Positions 1-9,155 of a stretch of DNA of 64,000 bases are shown piece after piece. Below the pieces are notes generated by a model. That model was not told where the DNA came from and did not search any database. It saw nothing but the letters and a program-made list of their open reading frames with translations. Origin of the DNA: Burkholderia stagnalis (GTDB taxonomy: Bacteria; Pseudomonadota; Gammaproteobacteria; Burkholderiales; Burkholderiaceae); NCBI RefSeq assembly GCF_902830275.1, contig NZ_CADESW010000010.1, positions 124,001-188,000 on the forward strand, in the 5' to 3' direction. Each line of letters begins with the position of its first letter. The stretch's first letter is position 1. Made by a program: the position numbers and the translations under genes.

Positions 1-349
1 CGCTTATAGTAGACGGAATTGCATAGGCTCAACGCTCGCAATGTTTGCCGATTATCGTTACCGGCCGTCAAATCCCCTTCTTTCCGAGCCGCAAAGTATG
101 CGCCTGCGGCTTCCGATGCGGGAACGAGAATACACGACATATCAGGTTGGAGGAAAATAGTCATGCGATGCAGCATTTCCCATACAAAGCACTGAATCGA
201 CGCCAATCTCAAATTCTATCCTCAAGTCGACGTACGGAAGCAATTGTCGAATCCGATTTTTCCGTCCGACCACAAAACTTCGGATAGTTAATCCCCTCGT
301 CATTACTTCTGGCCGCCAACCCCCGTTCGCTCCACATCCAGCCTGGCGA
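1..349. other. No gene recognised; inside the transposon cargo side
   Basis: AT-richer DNA continuous with the Tn7-like element. A short plus-strand reading frame at 45-287 has no recognisable family and no convincing ribosome binding site, so it is not called. No transposon end or inverted repeat matching the 8.8-9.1 kb repeats was found, so the element probably continues beyond base 1. Confidence 0.5.
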
Positions 350-1201
350 TTATTTGACCCTATTTATTACCTGCGACTGTATGTGCTCGACCACCGCCTT
401 CATGCAATCCGAAATTCTCTGGACATAGTTTGGTGTAAATACATCAAGCCGCTGACCATTTCGGTCATAGCCATTTCGGTGAGCGCAGTCATTCCTAAAC
501 TCCACCGACCTAAAAAGTTCGTCTCGAACTCCATCATCCGGCCAGATCCTCACGTCCAGCGATACCCTATACAGGAAATCCACTGTATCGAGACGATGAT
601 ACACAATCCCCTTCAGGTGGGAGACAACACAATCCATCACGAAATTTGAATTTTCAAATATTTCTCTCAACGTAAAACTTGCATTCTTAAGTACCCTATC
701 CCGAGTCAAGAGATTGGTGATCGCAATTTTGCTTTTCTTAACCTCACTTAATAATGTATCGCCTAGATACGCCTCGAAGGCACTCATCTGTTGCACGAAA
801 ATCATGCGATTTACGATATCACCACCATCCTCCTCACCATGCACCAGCAATAAATCGTGCATTTGATGATACGAGTCGAGATAAATATCAAACGGGTTAA
901 CTGGTATATCATCCCAGATCGCCCAAGATTTGGACTCGTGGCAACGCAATTCGCCGGCCTCGACATATGTTCTCGGATGATCTTGAAGCTCGACTACGCA
1001 AGTATCCGCCTTCAGATAAACATCTGCCTCGAACGACTTTCCGCAGTATCGGCACGCCAATTCCGCCGGTTGATCCCCGTCATAGAATTCCGATGGACAA
1101 TTCGTTCCGCAAGGAGACGGAATCCGAAGAATTATCGTGTCGGAACTGTGAGCTCCACAGCTAGGGCATTGAAAATGGGCGTAGGTTTCAAGTTGCTGCA
1201 A
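350..1201 (-). CDS. Zinc-ribbon / HEPN-motif protein, putative transposon cargo
   Basis: 283 residues. The N-terminus has two CxxC pairs (C12/C15 and C50/C53), a likely zinc ribbon. The middle is mixed alpha-helical sequence. Near the C-terminus R236 and H241 form RNDCAH, the RX4H signature of HEPN domains, followed by RNG as in many HEPN ribonucleases. HEPN domains are common RNase effectors of toxin-antitoxin and antiphage systems, so a defence role is inferred, not shown. No antitoxin partner is seen next to it. It is the last gene on the tniQ side of the transposition operon, as expected for cargo. The start appears to be TTG with a weak ribosome site; no upstream ATG is available before a stop. 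Confidence 0.6.
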   Translation of the reverse strand: MQQLETYAHFQCPSCGAHSSDTIILRIPSPCGTNCPSEFYDGDQPAELACRYCGKSFEADVYLKADTCVVELQDHPRTYVEAGELRCHESKSWAIWDDIPVNPFDIYLDSYHQMHDLLLVHGEEDGGDIVNRMIFVQQMSAFEAYLGDTLLSEVKKSKIAITNLLTRDRVLKNASFTLREIFENSNFVMDCVVSHLKGIVYHRLDTVDFLYRVSLDVRIWPDDGVRDELFRSVEFRNDCAHRNGYDRNGQRLDVFTPNYVQRISDCMKAVVEHIQSQVINRVK

Positions 1202-1386
1202 GATTGCCGATGTTCTTTGTGAGGATTGCGCCTTTCAACGCGAAATCGCATCCTTCGATGTGGAAGTAGTGCCACGTGGCGCTCGAAAAACACTTTCCGT
1301 ATTTACACCATCTCGTCCGCACTCGTCGTCCTTACAACCGATCCAGAGGAGACTGTCTTCGTATAGCCAATTGATAGCAGGATAGT

Positions 1387-1620
1387 TCATTTCGACGCTT
1401 CGGTAAACGACGCCCCCTGCAGCTTAAGACAGTCTTCCCAGGCTCCGACCGGAGATTCGGTGAAGATTGTGGACTCAATCGCACCAAACCATCGAAAAAT
1501 ATCTCCAGTAAAACCATAATATCTGCGCCACCGACGCTCCCGATGAAAATAGAAATATTTACATATCGAGTCAAGCGCAAGCCATGCCGAAAGGATGAAT
1601 TTTATATGCAAAGCGTTCAC
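1387..1620 (-). CDS. Possible small hypothetical protein after tniQ
   Basis: A 77-residue frame starting 18 bp after the tniQ stop on the same strand. It is rich in Trp, Tyr and Phe and matches no family I recognise. The surrounding 1202-1638 gap otherwise holds nothing identifiable. Spacing and strand fit a terminal operon gene, but the frame could be chance, and the gap may instead be decayed sequence. Confidence 0.25.
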   Translation of the reverse strand: MNALHIKFILSAWLALDSICKYFYFHRERRWRRYYGFTGDIFRWFGAIESTIFTESPVGAWEDCLKLQGASFTEASK

Positions 1621-1638
1621 CCTAAAAAATATAACTAA

Positions 1639-3486
1639 CTACCCACGTATAATTTCTTTGGATTTCTTTAATACAGATTCCCGAATCCGAACCTTCTGCT
1701 CACCCGTAAAGCTTCGCATGTTTAATCCAGTTCCTCGAATCGCATTATTGATCGCAATATTACCTCTTCGCATATGATGTTTCGTCGAAAACGTGCATAA
1801 CCATGAAACAACTCTTTCCCGATGGGCCTCGCGCGTTTCGGCCAATTCGGCCCAAAGTGGAGACAGGGCGTGAGTCTCAGAAGCCAGGTGCAAAGGCAAA
1901 CCTGCCCTGTCGAGAATAGCAGTCCGAGTCGCACGTACAGGGGGTTCCATCTGCATGATTTCTGCCCATGCTTTTCGAACCCTTTCCCCCTCCAAATCTA
2001 TCCCGTTTACATGAAATAGCGCCTCGGTTCTCCACGATCGATGACTTCGATTGAATTTCGAAAACCATACGTGATCATTTTTATTCAATAAATCATATAG
2101 CCTTGGGTTCGCGCGCTGGGCTGACGTTATACGCATCGTACGCGGGGCGCTGTCAACGAGAATGCGCCACTCAGATCGATTATTTTTAATTTCCACCGTG
2201 GATATCGGCCCGCGGTGCTTGGGCTTGCTTTTACGAGCCCATGACCATCCTGTTGTCGCGCCAAGATGAAGTTCGCTCGCCGCTTTTTTGGGAGTCCACC
2301 CGCTCTTTAACAACTCTGCGAATTTCGTGCGATATCGCACCCCGTATGCGAACGGAATCATTGTCGCCGCTTCGCTTACACATACATTCAGAACCCTATA
2401 CGATACCCCACACGAACATACCACCTTCCAACCACCAGACCTGATTAAGTACCCCGACACTTTATAGACGTCGTCACCTTGATGCAATGCTCCGACGCAC
2501 GGGGGAAGTTCAAAACATGGTGGATTTCCACCCCTGAACTTCACCGGAATTAGTTTCCTCCGATGAGCAGGCACAAATGATCCGATAGATAAAATTCGAT
2601 TTTTGAGGAATGATTCAGCAGCAACGTACATGAACGGATGGGAAAATCTTTCTATGGCTGAATTTTCCTCAATATTACATAGCCAAGTCACAATTCGTCG
2701 CGCGCTTATTCCCGTGAGGTGACAGTATTCCGGGCCAAAGTACGCCAACCACTCGGAAACAAGGGCCCCTCTGTTAATGGTTAACTTCGTCTTCGAAAAA
2801 CCACCGCTTTGAAGCATGTCACGATACTTTCGTGACAGCGGAATGTTTTCGTCGAATCTCCTTTGATCAACACTCAGCCTCGCAATATCCAGAACTGCCC
2901 TCGACTCCGATTCAGAGGCTGGCTGAATAATCACACGATCAAGTGCGCCCACGCATCGCCCAATGGTTATCCCAAAATCATAATCAACTAAGTTTTGATC
3001 GACCGCCCTCAGCGCAATCCCGTGCTCATCGCAGTAGAATACTCCAGGCAACTGATGATTTACTTTCCAATATGCCTCAACACGCTTACCCCTCCATTGC
3101 GCCAGACACTCCTCACAATATCGCAACCCTGAAATGCGCTCACGCCTCTGTCCGTAGGCGCTCACCCTGCCACATAAGCTCCTTTCTGGCGGATGCAACA
3201 TATTACGGAGAACCTCCTCTCGCAGGGACGGTGAGGCGATCCTTGTCGCATACAAGTATTCTGTATGTTTTTTAACTACATCTTCAGCACTGATTCGCCA
3301 ATAATCACGTGCCTCCTCGGCAAGTCTGGATATAGAATTTGGCAACTTTATACCTGGTTTTCCAATATAACCGAAAAGTTGCATTCTCAACCATCTCGTG
3401 GACTTGAGCCCAAAGAATTCCGCATATCGCCCAAAATTGCTTTCGAGCGTTTCGTTATCTCGAAGAGGGAAGAGTGCAACCGACAC
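1639..3486 (-). CDS. tniQ: TniQ/TnsD-family target-site selection protein
   Basis: 615 residues. TniQ-family proteins bind the attachment site or a guide complex and recruit TnsC to direct insertion. The N-terminal domain carries the zinc signature: C124/C127 (CEEC), H144 and C152/H155 (CDEH). A second cysteine group (C324, C330, C357, C359) suggests a further zinc site. The C-terminal half has basic, tryptophan-containing helical segments as in long TnsD-type members; at this length it resembles sequence-specific TnsD rather than the short TniQ of CRISPR-associated elements. The start is GTG (3484-3486), 39 bp after tnsC. No CRISPR or cas genes are nearby, so recognition is presumably of a fixed attachment site. 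Confidence 0.85.
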   Translation of the reverse strand: MSVALFPLRDNETLESNFGRYAEFFGLKSTRWLRMQLFGYIGKPGIKLPNSISRLAEEARDYWRISAEDVVKKHTEYLYATRIASPSLREEVLRNMLHPPERSLCGRVSAYGQRRERISGLRYCEECLAQWRGKRVEAYWKVNHQLPGVFYCDEHGIALRAVDQNLVDYDFGITIGRCVGALDRVIIQPASESESRAVLDIARLSVDQRRFDENIPLSRKYRDMLQSGGFSKTKLTINRGALVSEWLAYFGPEYCHLTGISARRIVTWLCNIEENSAIERFSHPFMYVAAESFLKNRILSIGSFVPAHRRKLIPVKFRGGNPPCFELPPCVGALHQGDDVYKVSGYLIRSGGWKVVCSCGVSYRVLNVCVSEAATMIPFAYGVRYRTKFAELLKSGWTPKKAASELHLGATTGWSWARKSKPKHRGPISTVEIKNNRSEWRILVDSAPRTMRITSAQRANPRLYDLLNKNDHVWFSKFNRSHRSWRTEALFHVNGIDLEGERVRKAWAEIMQMEPPVRATRTAILDRAGLPLHLASETHALSPLWAELAETREAHRERVVSWLCTFSTKHHMRRGNIAINNAIRGTGLNMRSFTGEQKVRIRESVLKKSKEIIRG

Positions 3487-3525
3487 CGGAGATCTCTTAA
3501 TGAAAAATGTGGTCAGATATATAAC

Positions 3526-5088
3526 TCAATTGAGTCGATCGGCTACCGTCGAGGTCTTGTCCCTTCTGCTGCTAGACGATCTTTTCGGGGGTTGCTGGCT
3601 ATAGAAACGCCGAATAGCTTCGGCACATAGCTCTTCTGTTGAAGCAGCGGGAAGCTCTTTTTGCACGACGTCAACTAGATTTGATGCAACCTCCTCTGAC
3701 ATATTTAACAGCAGCAACCTCGAGACTGCATCTATTGCAGACTCCTCCCGGTCATGCTGCATAGCATTCTCGAAGTACATGTGCCGCTTGGCCTGCGCCT
3801 CCATCATCGCGACAATATCCTTCAACGAATCGCCCAACAGATCTTCGTATTGAGCCATCCTTGCTTTATTGTTAGAACGAATCGCTTCAAGCATCGGCGT
3901 CAAGGAAGCCATCCTCTCCTCAGATACATCACGAATTATATCCTTTGTAATTTCCTCGATTCCGGTGTATATGGCACTGTATTGGGCGAGCTGATACAAG
4001 GGGATGGCAATACCTGGCAACCCTTGGGTTCTAAAATAAAATTCTTTCCTTATATCTGGAGATAGCGGCCTTGCATTGGCTAGCCACTGATATTTCTCCA
4101 GCTGGTCGCATAGCCGATTCCACTCCCGCTCATCACGCATGCCGTTCCACTGAATCACGCCGTGACTACTAATCCGCCGTGCAGATCGGAGAGTTTTTCT
4201 GAACAAGCGCTCGGATTTTGGCGTACCGATAACGATAACAGGTATGCCGCCTCCATTAGTCAGACCAACAAAGAAGTCGAATAACGGATCACTTCTTTCA
4301 ACAGCCCGGAGTGCATTTTGAAGCTCATCAATGACAATCAACCCGGTCCGATGCCGCCTAGCAATGCGATACAGGAGATTTGCAAGGTCTATAACTGTCG
4401 CTCCTCTCCATATATGATCCAAATATTTCAAACCAAGCAATCTATCATATTCACGTATCACTCTCTTTATTATATCTTTCAGACTTGCACTAGTAGGGCA
4501 ATCAACCTTAATCACCACAACCTGTGTCACTCCGTACTTCACGTGATTGATTACCCTCGGCATGAATCTGAGAGCATCCTCGATCACATTTGACTTCCCT
4601 GCACCTGACAATCCAAATATTCCCGCGCAATATGCATGCGTTCGCGCGTGATCATATACAGGAATCAGCTTACCCTCGTTCACCGCCCTATATCTATCCT
4701 TAGTCCCTTCAGCACTATCTACGAACACACTTTGCCCAACATAATTTTGTCGGATAATCATTTGTACCAGATGGCAAATTTCCAAACTTGCAGGCACTGG
4801 AACAACCAATCCTGATAAACGACCAATGACATGCAAGCGATATTCTTCTGATCGAGAACGCTCTGAGATTGATGAGGCAACTGGCACGGAGAGCGACCGC
4901 ATCATCGATTTGCTGTCCCACAACGGCCCTAACGCCGAGATGAGCGGATTGCTCTTGTACTCTAGGGGTAGGTCGTCACCTTGGTAATATTTCGCCTCGA
5001 GGATCTCCTGGCATGGCATCTCTGGCGTATATACGGCGGCATTGTTGCGCCTAACAACCGCCTCCTCAGGCACCGCGGCTGTGTTCAT
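3526..5088 (-). CDS. tnsC: TnsC/TniB-like AAA+ ATPase, transposition regulator
   Basis: 520 residues. TnsC polymerises on target DNA with ATP and links the target selector to the transposase. Walker A is GLSGAGKS at residues 159-166; Walker B is IVIDELQ at 251-257, with the D254-E255 pair. A sensor-like segment (VIVIGTPKSERL) follows. The N-terminal 150 residues and the C-terminal tail would hold the TniQ and TnsB/TnsA contact regions known for the family. The ATG lies 9 bp after the tnsB stop, and the tnsB stop codon runs into the GGAG ribosome site, so the two are translationally close. Confidence 0.9.
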   Translation of the reverse strand: MNTAAVPEEAVVRRNNAAVYTPEMPCQEILEAKYYQGDDLPLEYKSNPLISALGPLWDSKSMMRSLSVPVASSISERSRSEEYRLHVIGRLSGLVVPVPASLEICHLVQMIIRQNYVGQSVFVDSAEGTKDRYRAVNEGKLIPVYDHARTHAYCAGIFGLSGAGKSNVIEDALRFMPRVINHVKYGVTQVVVIKVDCPTSASLKDIIKRVIREYDRLLGLKYLDHIWRGATVIDLANLLYRIARRHRTGLIVIDELQNALRAVERSDPLFDFFVGLTNGGGIPVIVIGTPKSERLFRKTLRSARRISSHGVIQWNGMRDEREWNRLCDQLEKYQWLANARPLSPDIRKEFYFRTQGLPGIAIPLYQLAQYSAIYTGIEEITKDIIRDVSEERMASLTPMLEAIRSNNKARMAQYEDLLGDSLKDIVAMMEAQAKRHMYFENAMQHDREESAIDAVSRLLLLNMSEEVASNLVDVVQKELPAASTEELCAEAIRRFYSQQPPKRSSSSRRDKTSTVADRLN

Positions 5089-5097
5089 TTCCCGCTC

Positions 5098-7518
5098 CTA
5101 CTCGTCAAGCGCGTCCAGCAACGCACGGGCACGTTTCTCACGCAGTTCCTTGATGCGCTGCCGAGCGTTTCCGCACGTATGCAAGGTACTATCAGTGCTC
5201 TGCCCTTTGCTCACGTCGCCTTCACTGTCGTAGCTCTCTCCTCGCATCGCCCTTGACGGCATACCAAGATCATTTTCCCTCGAAACCTCGTTTGACACGT
5301 TGCGAGACGCCTGAGGTTGCACTTGCTTTGGTTTGGTTGTCCCAGCTCGACTCTCAATCGAACGTTCGGCCTGACGCATTTCTTCCATATGCGTGATATC
5401 CGGGCGCCGCATCCCGGAGGCCTTCAATGCGACCTTCGTCTCTGCAACTGCATCACGGCCCATCTTCGCAATGTTGTAAGCTGTCATGGCTCTATCAGCC
5501 TCTCCCGCCTCATGGGCCATGGCAACATTTTTTGAGTTCAGGTCTCGGTAGATCTCCAACTCCCGATACGTTAGGCCCGCGAATTTGTCTCGCTCGCCCT
5601 CTATCAACGGACGTGAAATTGGCGTGCCCAACCCGAGCAGATCGATGCTGCTGTCGTCGGCGGAGTCGAAGCAAATCTCAACGGTCGAATCGGCCTTGCT
5701 TCTACCGCGATGCATCGCTTGCCGTTCAACAATCGACAAATCTGAGCATGTGTAGTGCAGCCCCTTGTGATGAATGCCGTATCCGTCGATGGGTACTTTC
5801 ACGGACTGCATGACCTTTGCGCGGAAATCCGCAATATCTATGTGCCGCCCGTACCCGTTCGTTTCCAGACCGTACGTCCATAGATCCAACGGACTGGGTG
5901 CGTGCCCGGCCTCCACCATTTCGGGAGGAGTTGGATATCCGCGAATCGGATGTCGGTTGTAACTCAATACGGCACGAAGAATGACTCGCCGCAGCTCGCG
6001 TATGTTGAGCGCAGCCTGATAGGCAGGATGTTCCACCCCGCGCTCCAGGGAGTCTTTCTCCACAATCCCGGGTACCAACGAACTCCAAATCGCCGGAACG
6101 ATGCCAAACCGCCGCTCCATCACGCTGCGCAAGTCCGGGCGGTATGCTGGTGCGTTCGCAAGCTCGACTCGAAAGTCTTTGATCAGCGAACATGCCTTAT
6201 GGACACTGCTCACCTCCCCTTGATCTGCATACAATACCTCGCATAGATGATGAGCAGGCCATTGACTCTCCGTGATATCGACACCTAGCGATCGGCAGAA
6301 CTCCACCTTCGGTGAAACAGCATTGACGAGCGCCATCATCGCACCGTTCCAGCTCGGTGGATCGAAGGTCACATAAAACCCCACAACGAGCGCGCTGTAG
6401 TCGTCAATAACCAAGTAGAGCGTTGGCCTTCCGATAACTGTTGTTCTAAGAATATTTCCGACGAGATACAGGTCGACGATCGTCGCGTCGATATGAAATC
6501 TCTCACCAGGCCCCCGGGAGTTTCTTAATTTACCGGTCAGCGGTCGCTCGTGAAGCGTGTATCTCTTCTTCCCGGCCTGACGAACTCTCCGAACTTCGTA
6601 CGGGTAATTCTGCTGGATGTAATACTGTAGCTGTCGGCGCGTAAGCACAATCCTTCGACTAAGCGTCAGCTCGATCATCTCCCGTCGCTCGTTATAGACG
6701 ACTCGGTCACAAAGAAACGTGGCGCGCATCCAGTCCAGAGCCGCTTCCATCGTTTTCTGAGCTCTCTTTCCCTTCGCATATTCAAACGATAAATAGTAGT
6801 CGGCCGTCAGTTGAAGCAAGCGCTGAACCTCATCGTTTCTGGCTGAGGCACTAAGCAACCGTTTCGTCGCAGTACGTCCCGGACGTCGTTTCCAGTTGCG
6901 CGGCTTGCCTCGCCCTCCGCATAGGTCGTAGTCGTCTGCAGCCGCAGCCGGTATCATTCCACGCTGAAAAAAACGCCTGACAACTCGGTACAGCGTGTCC
7001 TGCGAGACGTGCACGACTTCTGCGCAGCGTGAGATACGCTTAGCGCGCGTTTCGCGATGGAGCAGCTCTTCGAAAGCATCACCGTGGATGGAACACGGCG
7101 CGTGCGAGCCATCGTCACGAAGTGGTTGATCGAACGTGAGCAACGCCTCAATCAGCTTCAAGCCCTTCGAGAGAGTTGGATCCTCGACTATCGCGCGATA
7201 CTTTTCAGACCGCCTTGACTTCACAAAGGGGAGCTCACGTCTCCGTTCGGAGACGATGACAGGCAATCCTGGTAGCTTCTCGAGCGCAAGCTCGGCCTCC
7301 ACGTTTGGAGACAGTCTGAGCAGCACCTCGTCAGTCTTAAGTTGGAATGGTTGAGCGTGGTGGTTTGCAGTGGACTTCTGTTGATACTCTGTATCGATTA
7401 GGTGGGTCCATCGCTGCCCAGCGCCAGTCTTCAGGACAATATATATGTGCTCGCCGTTACGCTCCTTGAGCACGTCCCCGACCGCAATTTCGGTCTGAAA
7501 TGTATCCTTCGGCGACAT
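5098..7518 (-). CDS. tnsB: TnsB/TniA-like DDE transposase
   Basis: 806 residues. TnsB cuts and joins the 3' ends of the element. An N-terminal helix-turn-helix part (about 100-330) precedes an RNase H-fold integrase core with D344 (FHIDAT), D432 (YADQGE) and E468 (MERRFG); the last two are 36 residues apart, giving a D,D(35)E arrangement. A mu-type beta-barrel region follows, then a charged C-terminal tail ending in a basic/acidic helix (REKRARALLDALDE), the usual TnsC-contacting part. The start is well supported by AAGGAGG six bases before ATG. It lies 27 bp after tnsA. Confidence 0.92.
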   Translation of the reverse strand: MSPKDTFQTEIAVGDVLKERNGEHIYIVLKTGAGQRWTHLIDTEYQQKSTANHHAQPFQLKTDEVLLRLSPNVEAELALEKLPGLPVIVSERRRELPFVKSRRSEKYRAIVEDPTLSKGLKLIEALLTFDQPLRDDGSHAPCSIHGDAFEELLHRETRAKRISRCAEVVHVSQDTLYRVVRRFFQRGMIPAAAADDYDLCGGRGKPRNWKRRPGRTATKRLLSASARNDEVQRLLQLTADYYLSFEYAKGKRAQKTMEAALDWMRATFLCDRVVYNERREMIELTLSRRIVLTRRQLQYYIQQNYPYEVRRVRQAGKKRYTLHERPLTGKLRNSRGPGERFHIDATIVDLYLVGNILRTTVIGRPTLYLVIDDYSALVVGFYVTFDPPSWNGAMMALVNAVSPKVEFCRSLGVDITESQWPAHHLCEVLYADQGEVSSVHKACSLIKDFRVELANAPAYRPDLRSVMERRFGIVPAIWSSLVPGIVEKDSLERGVEHPAYQAALNIRELRRVILRAVLSYNRHPIRGYPTPPEMVEAGHAPSPLDLWTYGLETNGYGRHIDIADFRAKVMQSVKVPIDGYGIHHKGLHYTCSDLSIVERQAMHRGRSKADSTVEICFDSADDSSIDLLGLGTPISRPLIEGERDKFAGLTYRELEIYRDLNSKNVAMAHEAGEADRAMTAYNIAKMGRDAVAETKVALKASGMRRPDITHMEEMRQAERSIESRAGTTKPKQVQPQASRNVSNEVSRENDLGMPSRAMRGESYDSEGDVSKGQSTDSTLHTCGNARQRIKELREKRARALLDALDE

Positions 7519-7545
7519 GGCAACCTCCTTGCGTACGACGAGGAC

Positions 7546-8379
7546 TCAGCGTCTGCGAGACATCCCTGTCGTCGACGTTTGAACCTCTGCAAGCCGAATT
7601 CCGAGTGGGTCTACGGTATCCAAGTCGAAGCAAATACGCTTCGTTGCCGCTAGCTGCCGGAATGCCCTTACTCCCGACCCGACAGGGATAGCAAGCGATC
7701 GGTCAACTTCACGACACGCCTCCATCACCGACATCGATGGGCGACGTCGAACAAGCTGATACAGGGCTCGTTGCGCGGTCGATTCTGCTTCGCTAAGATC
7801 GCGCCCCAGCATGTCGTTGGCCGCACGGAAGATCCACGCCAGGTTCTTCGACCTGTCTGCGTGCATGCCATAGACTGCCACCGCCTTGTATCTCGCTCCC
7901 TCGTTCTCCCACGTCCTCCGTTCAATTTCCTGGGAGCGTGTCAACGGACGGATTCCCCGCGGCCAAACCCCCTTAACCGAAAGCACTTCACGGTGGTACG
8001 AGTTTCCACTTTGGACGAGAAGAACTAGATCGGTACTCAGAACGGCTGGTTCGCCCGTCCGTCGATATGTTGGATGATCGATGTTGAGCTCAGCAGCAGC
8101 GCGCTGCGTCTTGTCCCGATTGAGCGCGTACTGCTCAAGTATTGCAACGACATCGGAGCGCCACCAGGCCTCTAGAAAGACAGCATGCTCGGCCTCAGAC
8201 ATAAGATGGACTTCGTCTGCTGGCGCCTTCTCACAGAACAGCCGTGTTTTGACACCTGAGCCAGGCATGTCTCTCGTATGAATCCAGCGCCGGTACTCTC
8301 CGATCCTGTTCGCACGTGCCTGCTCCGCGAGCTTTCGAGCCAACGTACCCTTTCGCATCGCCAGCGTTCCGGAACTCAT
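7546..8379 (-). CDS. tnsA: TnsA-like endonuclease
   Basis: 277 residues from the ATG at 8379, chosen because AGGAGG stands six bases upstream; an in-frame upstream extension to 8436 lacks this site. TnsA nicks the 5' ends so that the element moves by cut-and-paste. Likely catalytic residues are E62 or E64 (SEAEH), D117 (STDLVL) and K136 (LSVKG), matching the restriction-enzyme-like core order E-D-xK. The rest is a helical C-terminal domain that would bind TnsC. Its presence argues for cut-and-paste rather than cointegrate formation. Confidence 0.85.
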   Translation of the reverse strand: MSSGTLAMRKGTLARKLAEQARANRIGEYRRWIHTRDMPGSGVKTRLFCEKAPADEVHLMSEAEHAVFLEAWWRSDVVAILEQYALNRDKTQRAAAELNIDHPTYRRTGEPAVLSTDLVLLVQSGNSYHREVLSVKGVWPRGIRPLTRSQEIERRTWENEGARYKAVAVYGMHADRSKNLAWIFRAANDMLGRDLSEAESTAQRALYQLVRRRPSMSVMEACREVDRSLAIPVGSGVRAFRQLAATKRICFDLDTVDPLGIRLAEVQTSTTGMSRRR

Positions 8380-8770
8380 GATGATCCTCCTGCGCTCCGA
8401 TTCAACTCTATGCTTACAAGCCCGCGACGGAGTCATGCCAGCTCGTAGAATCCGGAACGGAGTCTACGTCGAGCTTCGCGCTTTTCAAGCTCGAAAAATG
8501 CTGCACTTGCTTCGAAGGCCACACGAGCTTGCACATATATCGGATCAACGCCCTGCCAGAACACGCAGACACAAGGATCTCAATGGACGGTACGCTCTGC
8601 TGGCGACACTCCTTAGTTAACGAGTGCGATTTGCTTGAGCAGGGACGAGTGCCGGTCAACGTCGTGGGACGATAATTCGCACTTACCTCTACCCGTTTGA
8701 TATACCGCAATTCGCTTTTTTGTCGCCCCCCCAAGCTGGCTGAGGCTTTTCATGAAGTTAACTTTCGTGT

Positions 8771-9102
8771 CGATGTTGACGATACGCAAATTTCATCCAA
8801 CACTACCTGCCATCAACTTTTTATTCACAGCTTCATGTCGGCGAAATTGCCCCCTTCCCAAATATTTAAATGTGACGCCGTTACATCTACCACGAAATTC
8901 AATACCCATCATAAACCAACAAAACAAATAGGGGACTATATTCCAATATAATCGCTCACGCACGGCGAAATAGATGGCATGTTGCGCCACAAAATAAAGA
9001 TTTTGCGACGCACAAAAATATTACTCCGACTGACAATATTTTTTAATAAACAACTTAGAAACCCCCTCCTACTGCACCTCAAATTAGAGACTGAATCGCA
9101 CA
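8771..9102. repeat. Candidate TnsB-binding repeats and tnsA-side transposon end
   Basis: Non-coding AT-rich DNA between tnsA and the recombinase gene. On the minus strand a loosely repeated word, roughly ATTTYGTGGNNNNACATG, recurs at 9069-9084, 9004-9019, 8978-8995, 8955-8971, 8880-8898, 8831-8847 and 8771-8793. The outer copies are 23-35 bp apart and the inner ones 50-75 bp apart. Tn7 ends carry similar arrays of roughly 22-bp TnsB sites with a terminal TGT. Possible termini are TGTGCGATT at 9102 and TGTCAGTCGG at 9035. The copies are degenerate, so the exact end is unsure. The stretch 8437-8770 upstream of tnsA shows no other gene. Confidence 0.4.
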
Positions 9103-9155
9103 TATGAATATGCTTATCCACGGCCCCCGGTGCGAGATCGAGGGTTATCGGGGAG

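Larger units (their letters stand above)
1..9102 (-). mobile_element. Tn7-like transposon, tnsA-side end (partial)
   Basis: A complete tnsA-tnsB-tnsC-tniQ operon reads leftward from about 8.4 kb, and the DNA is visibly AT-richer than the sequence right of about 9.12 kb. This is the core of a Tn7-like element with one TniQ-type target selector; no tnsE-like gene is seen. The tnsA-side end should lie between 8.77 and 9.12 kb. Minus-strand TGT termini are possible at 9102 or 9035; neither is proven because the other end and the target duplication are not in the window. The left limit given is simply the window edge. Confidence 0.85.

Noticed and set aside
45..287. 80-residue frame at the window start
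   Set aside because: No ribosome site, no family resemblance and composition unlike a protein; treated as non-coding.
1..349. Left end of the Tn7-like element inside the window
   Set aside because: No TGT terminus with repeats matching 8.77-9.10 kb could be found, so the end is probably upstream.
350..8379. CRISPR-associated transposon
   Set aside because: No repeat array or cas gene is visible, and the TniQ protein is long like TnsD rather than the short CRISPR-linked form.
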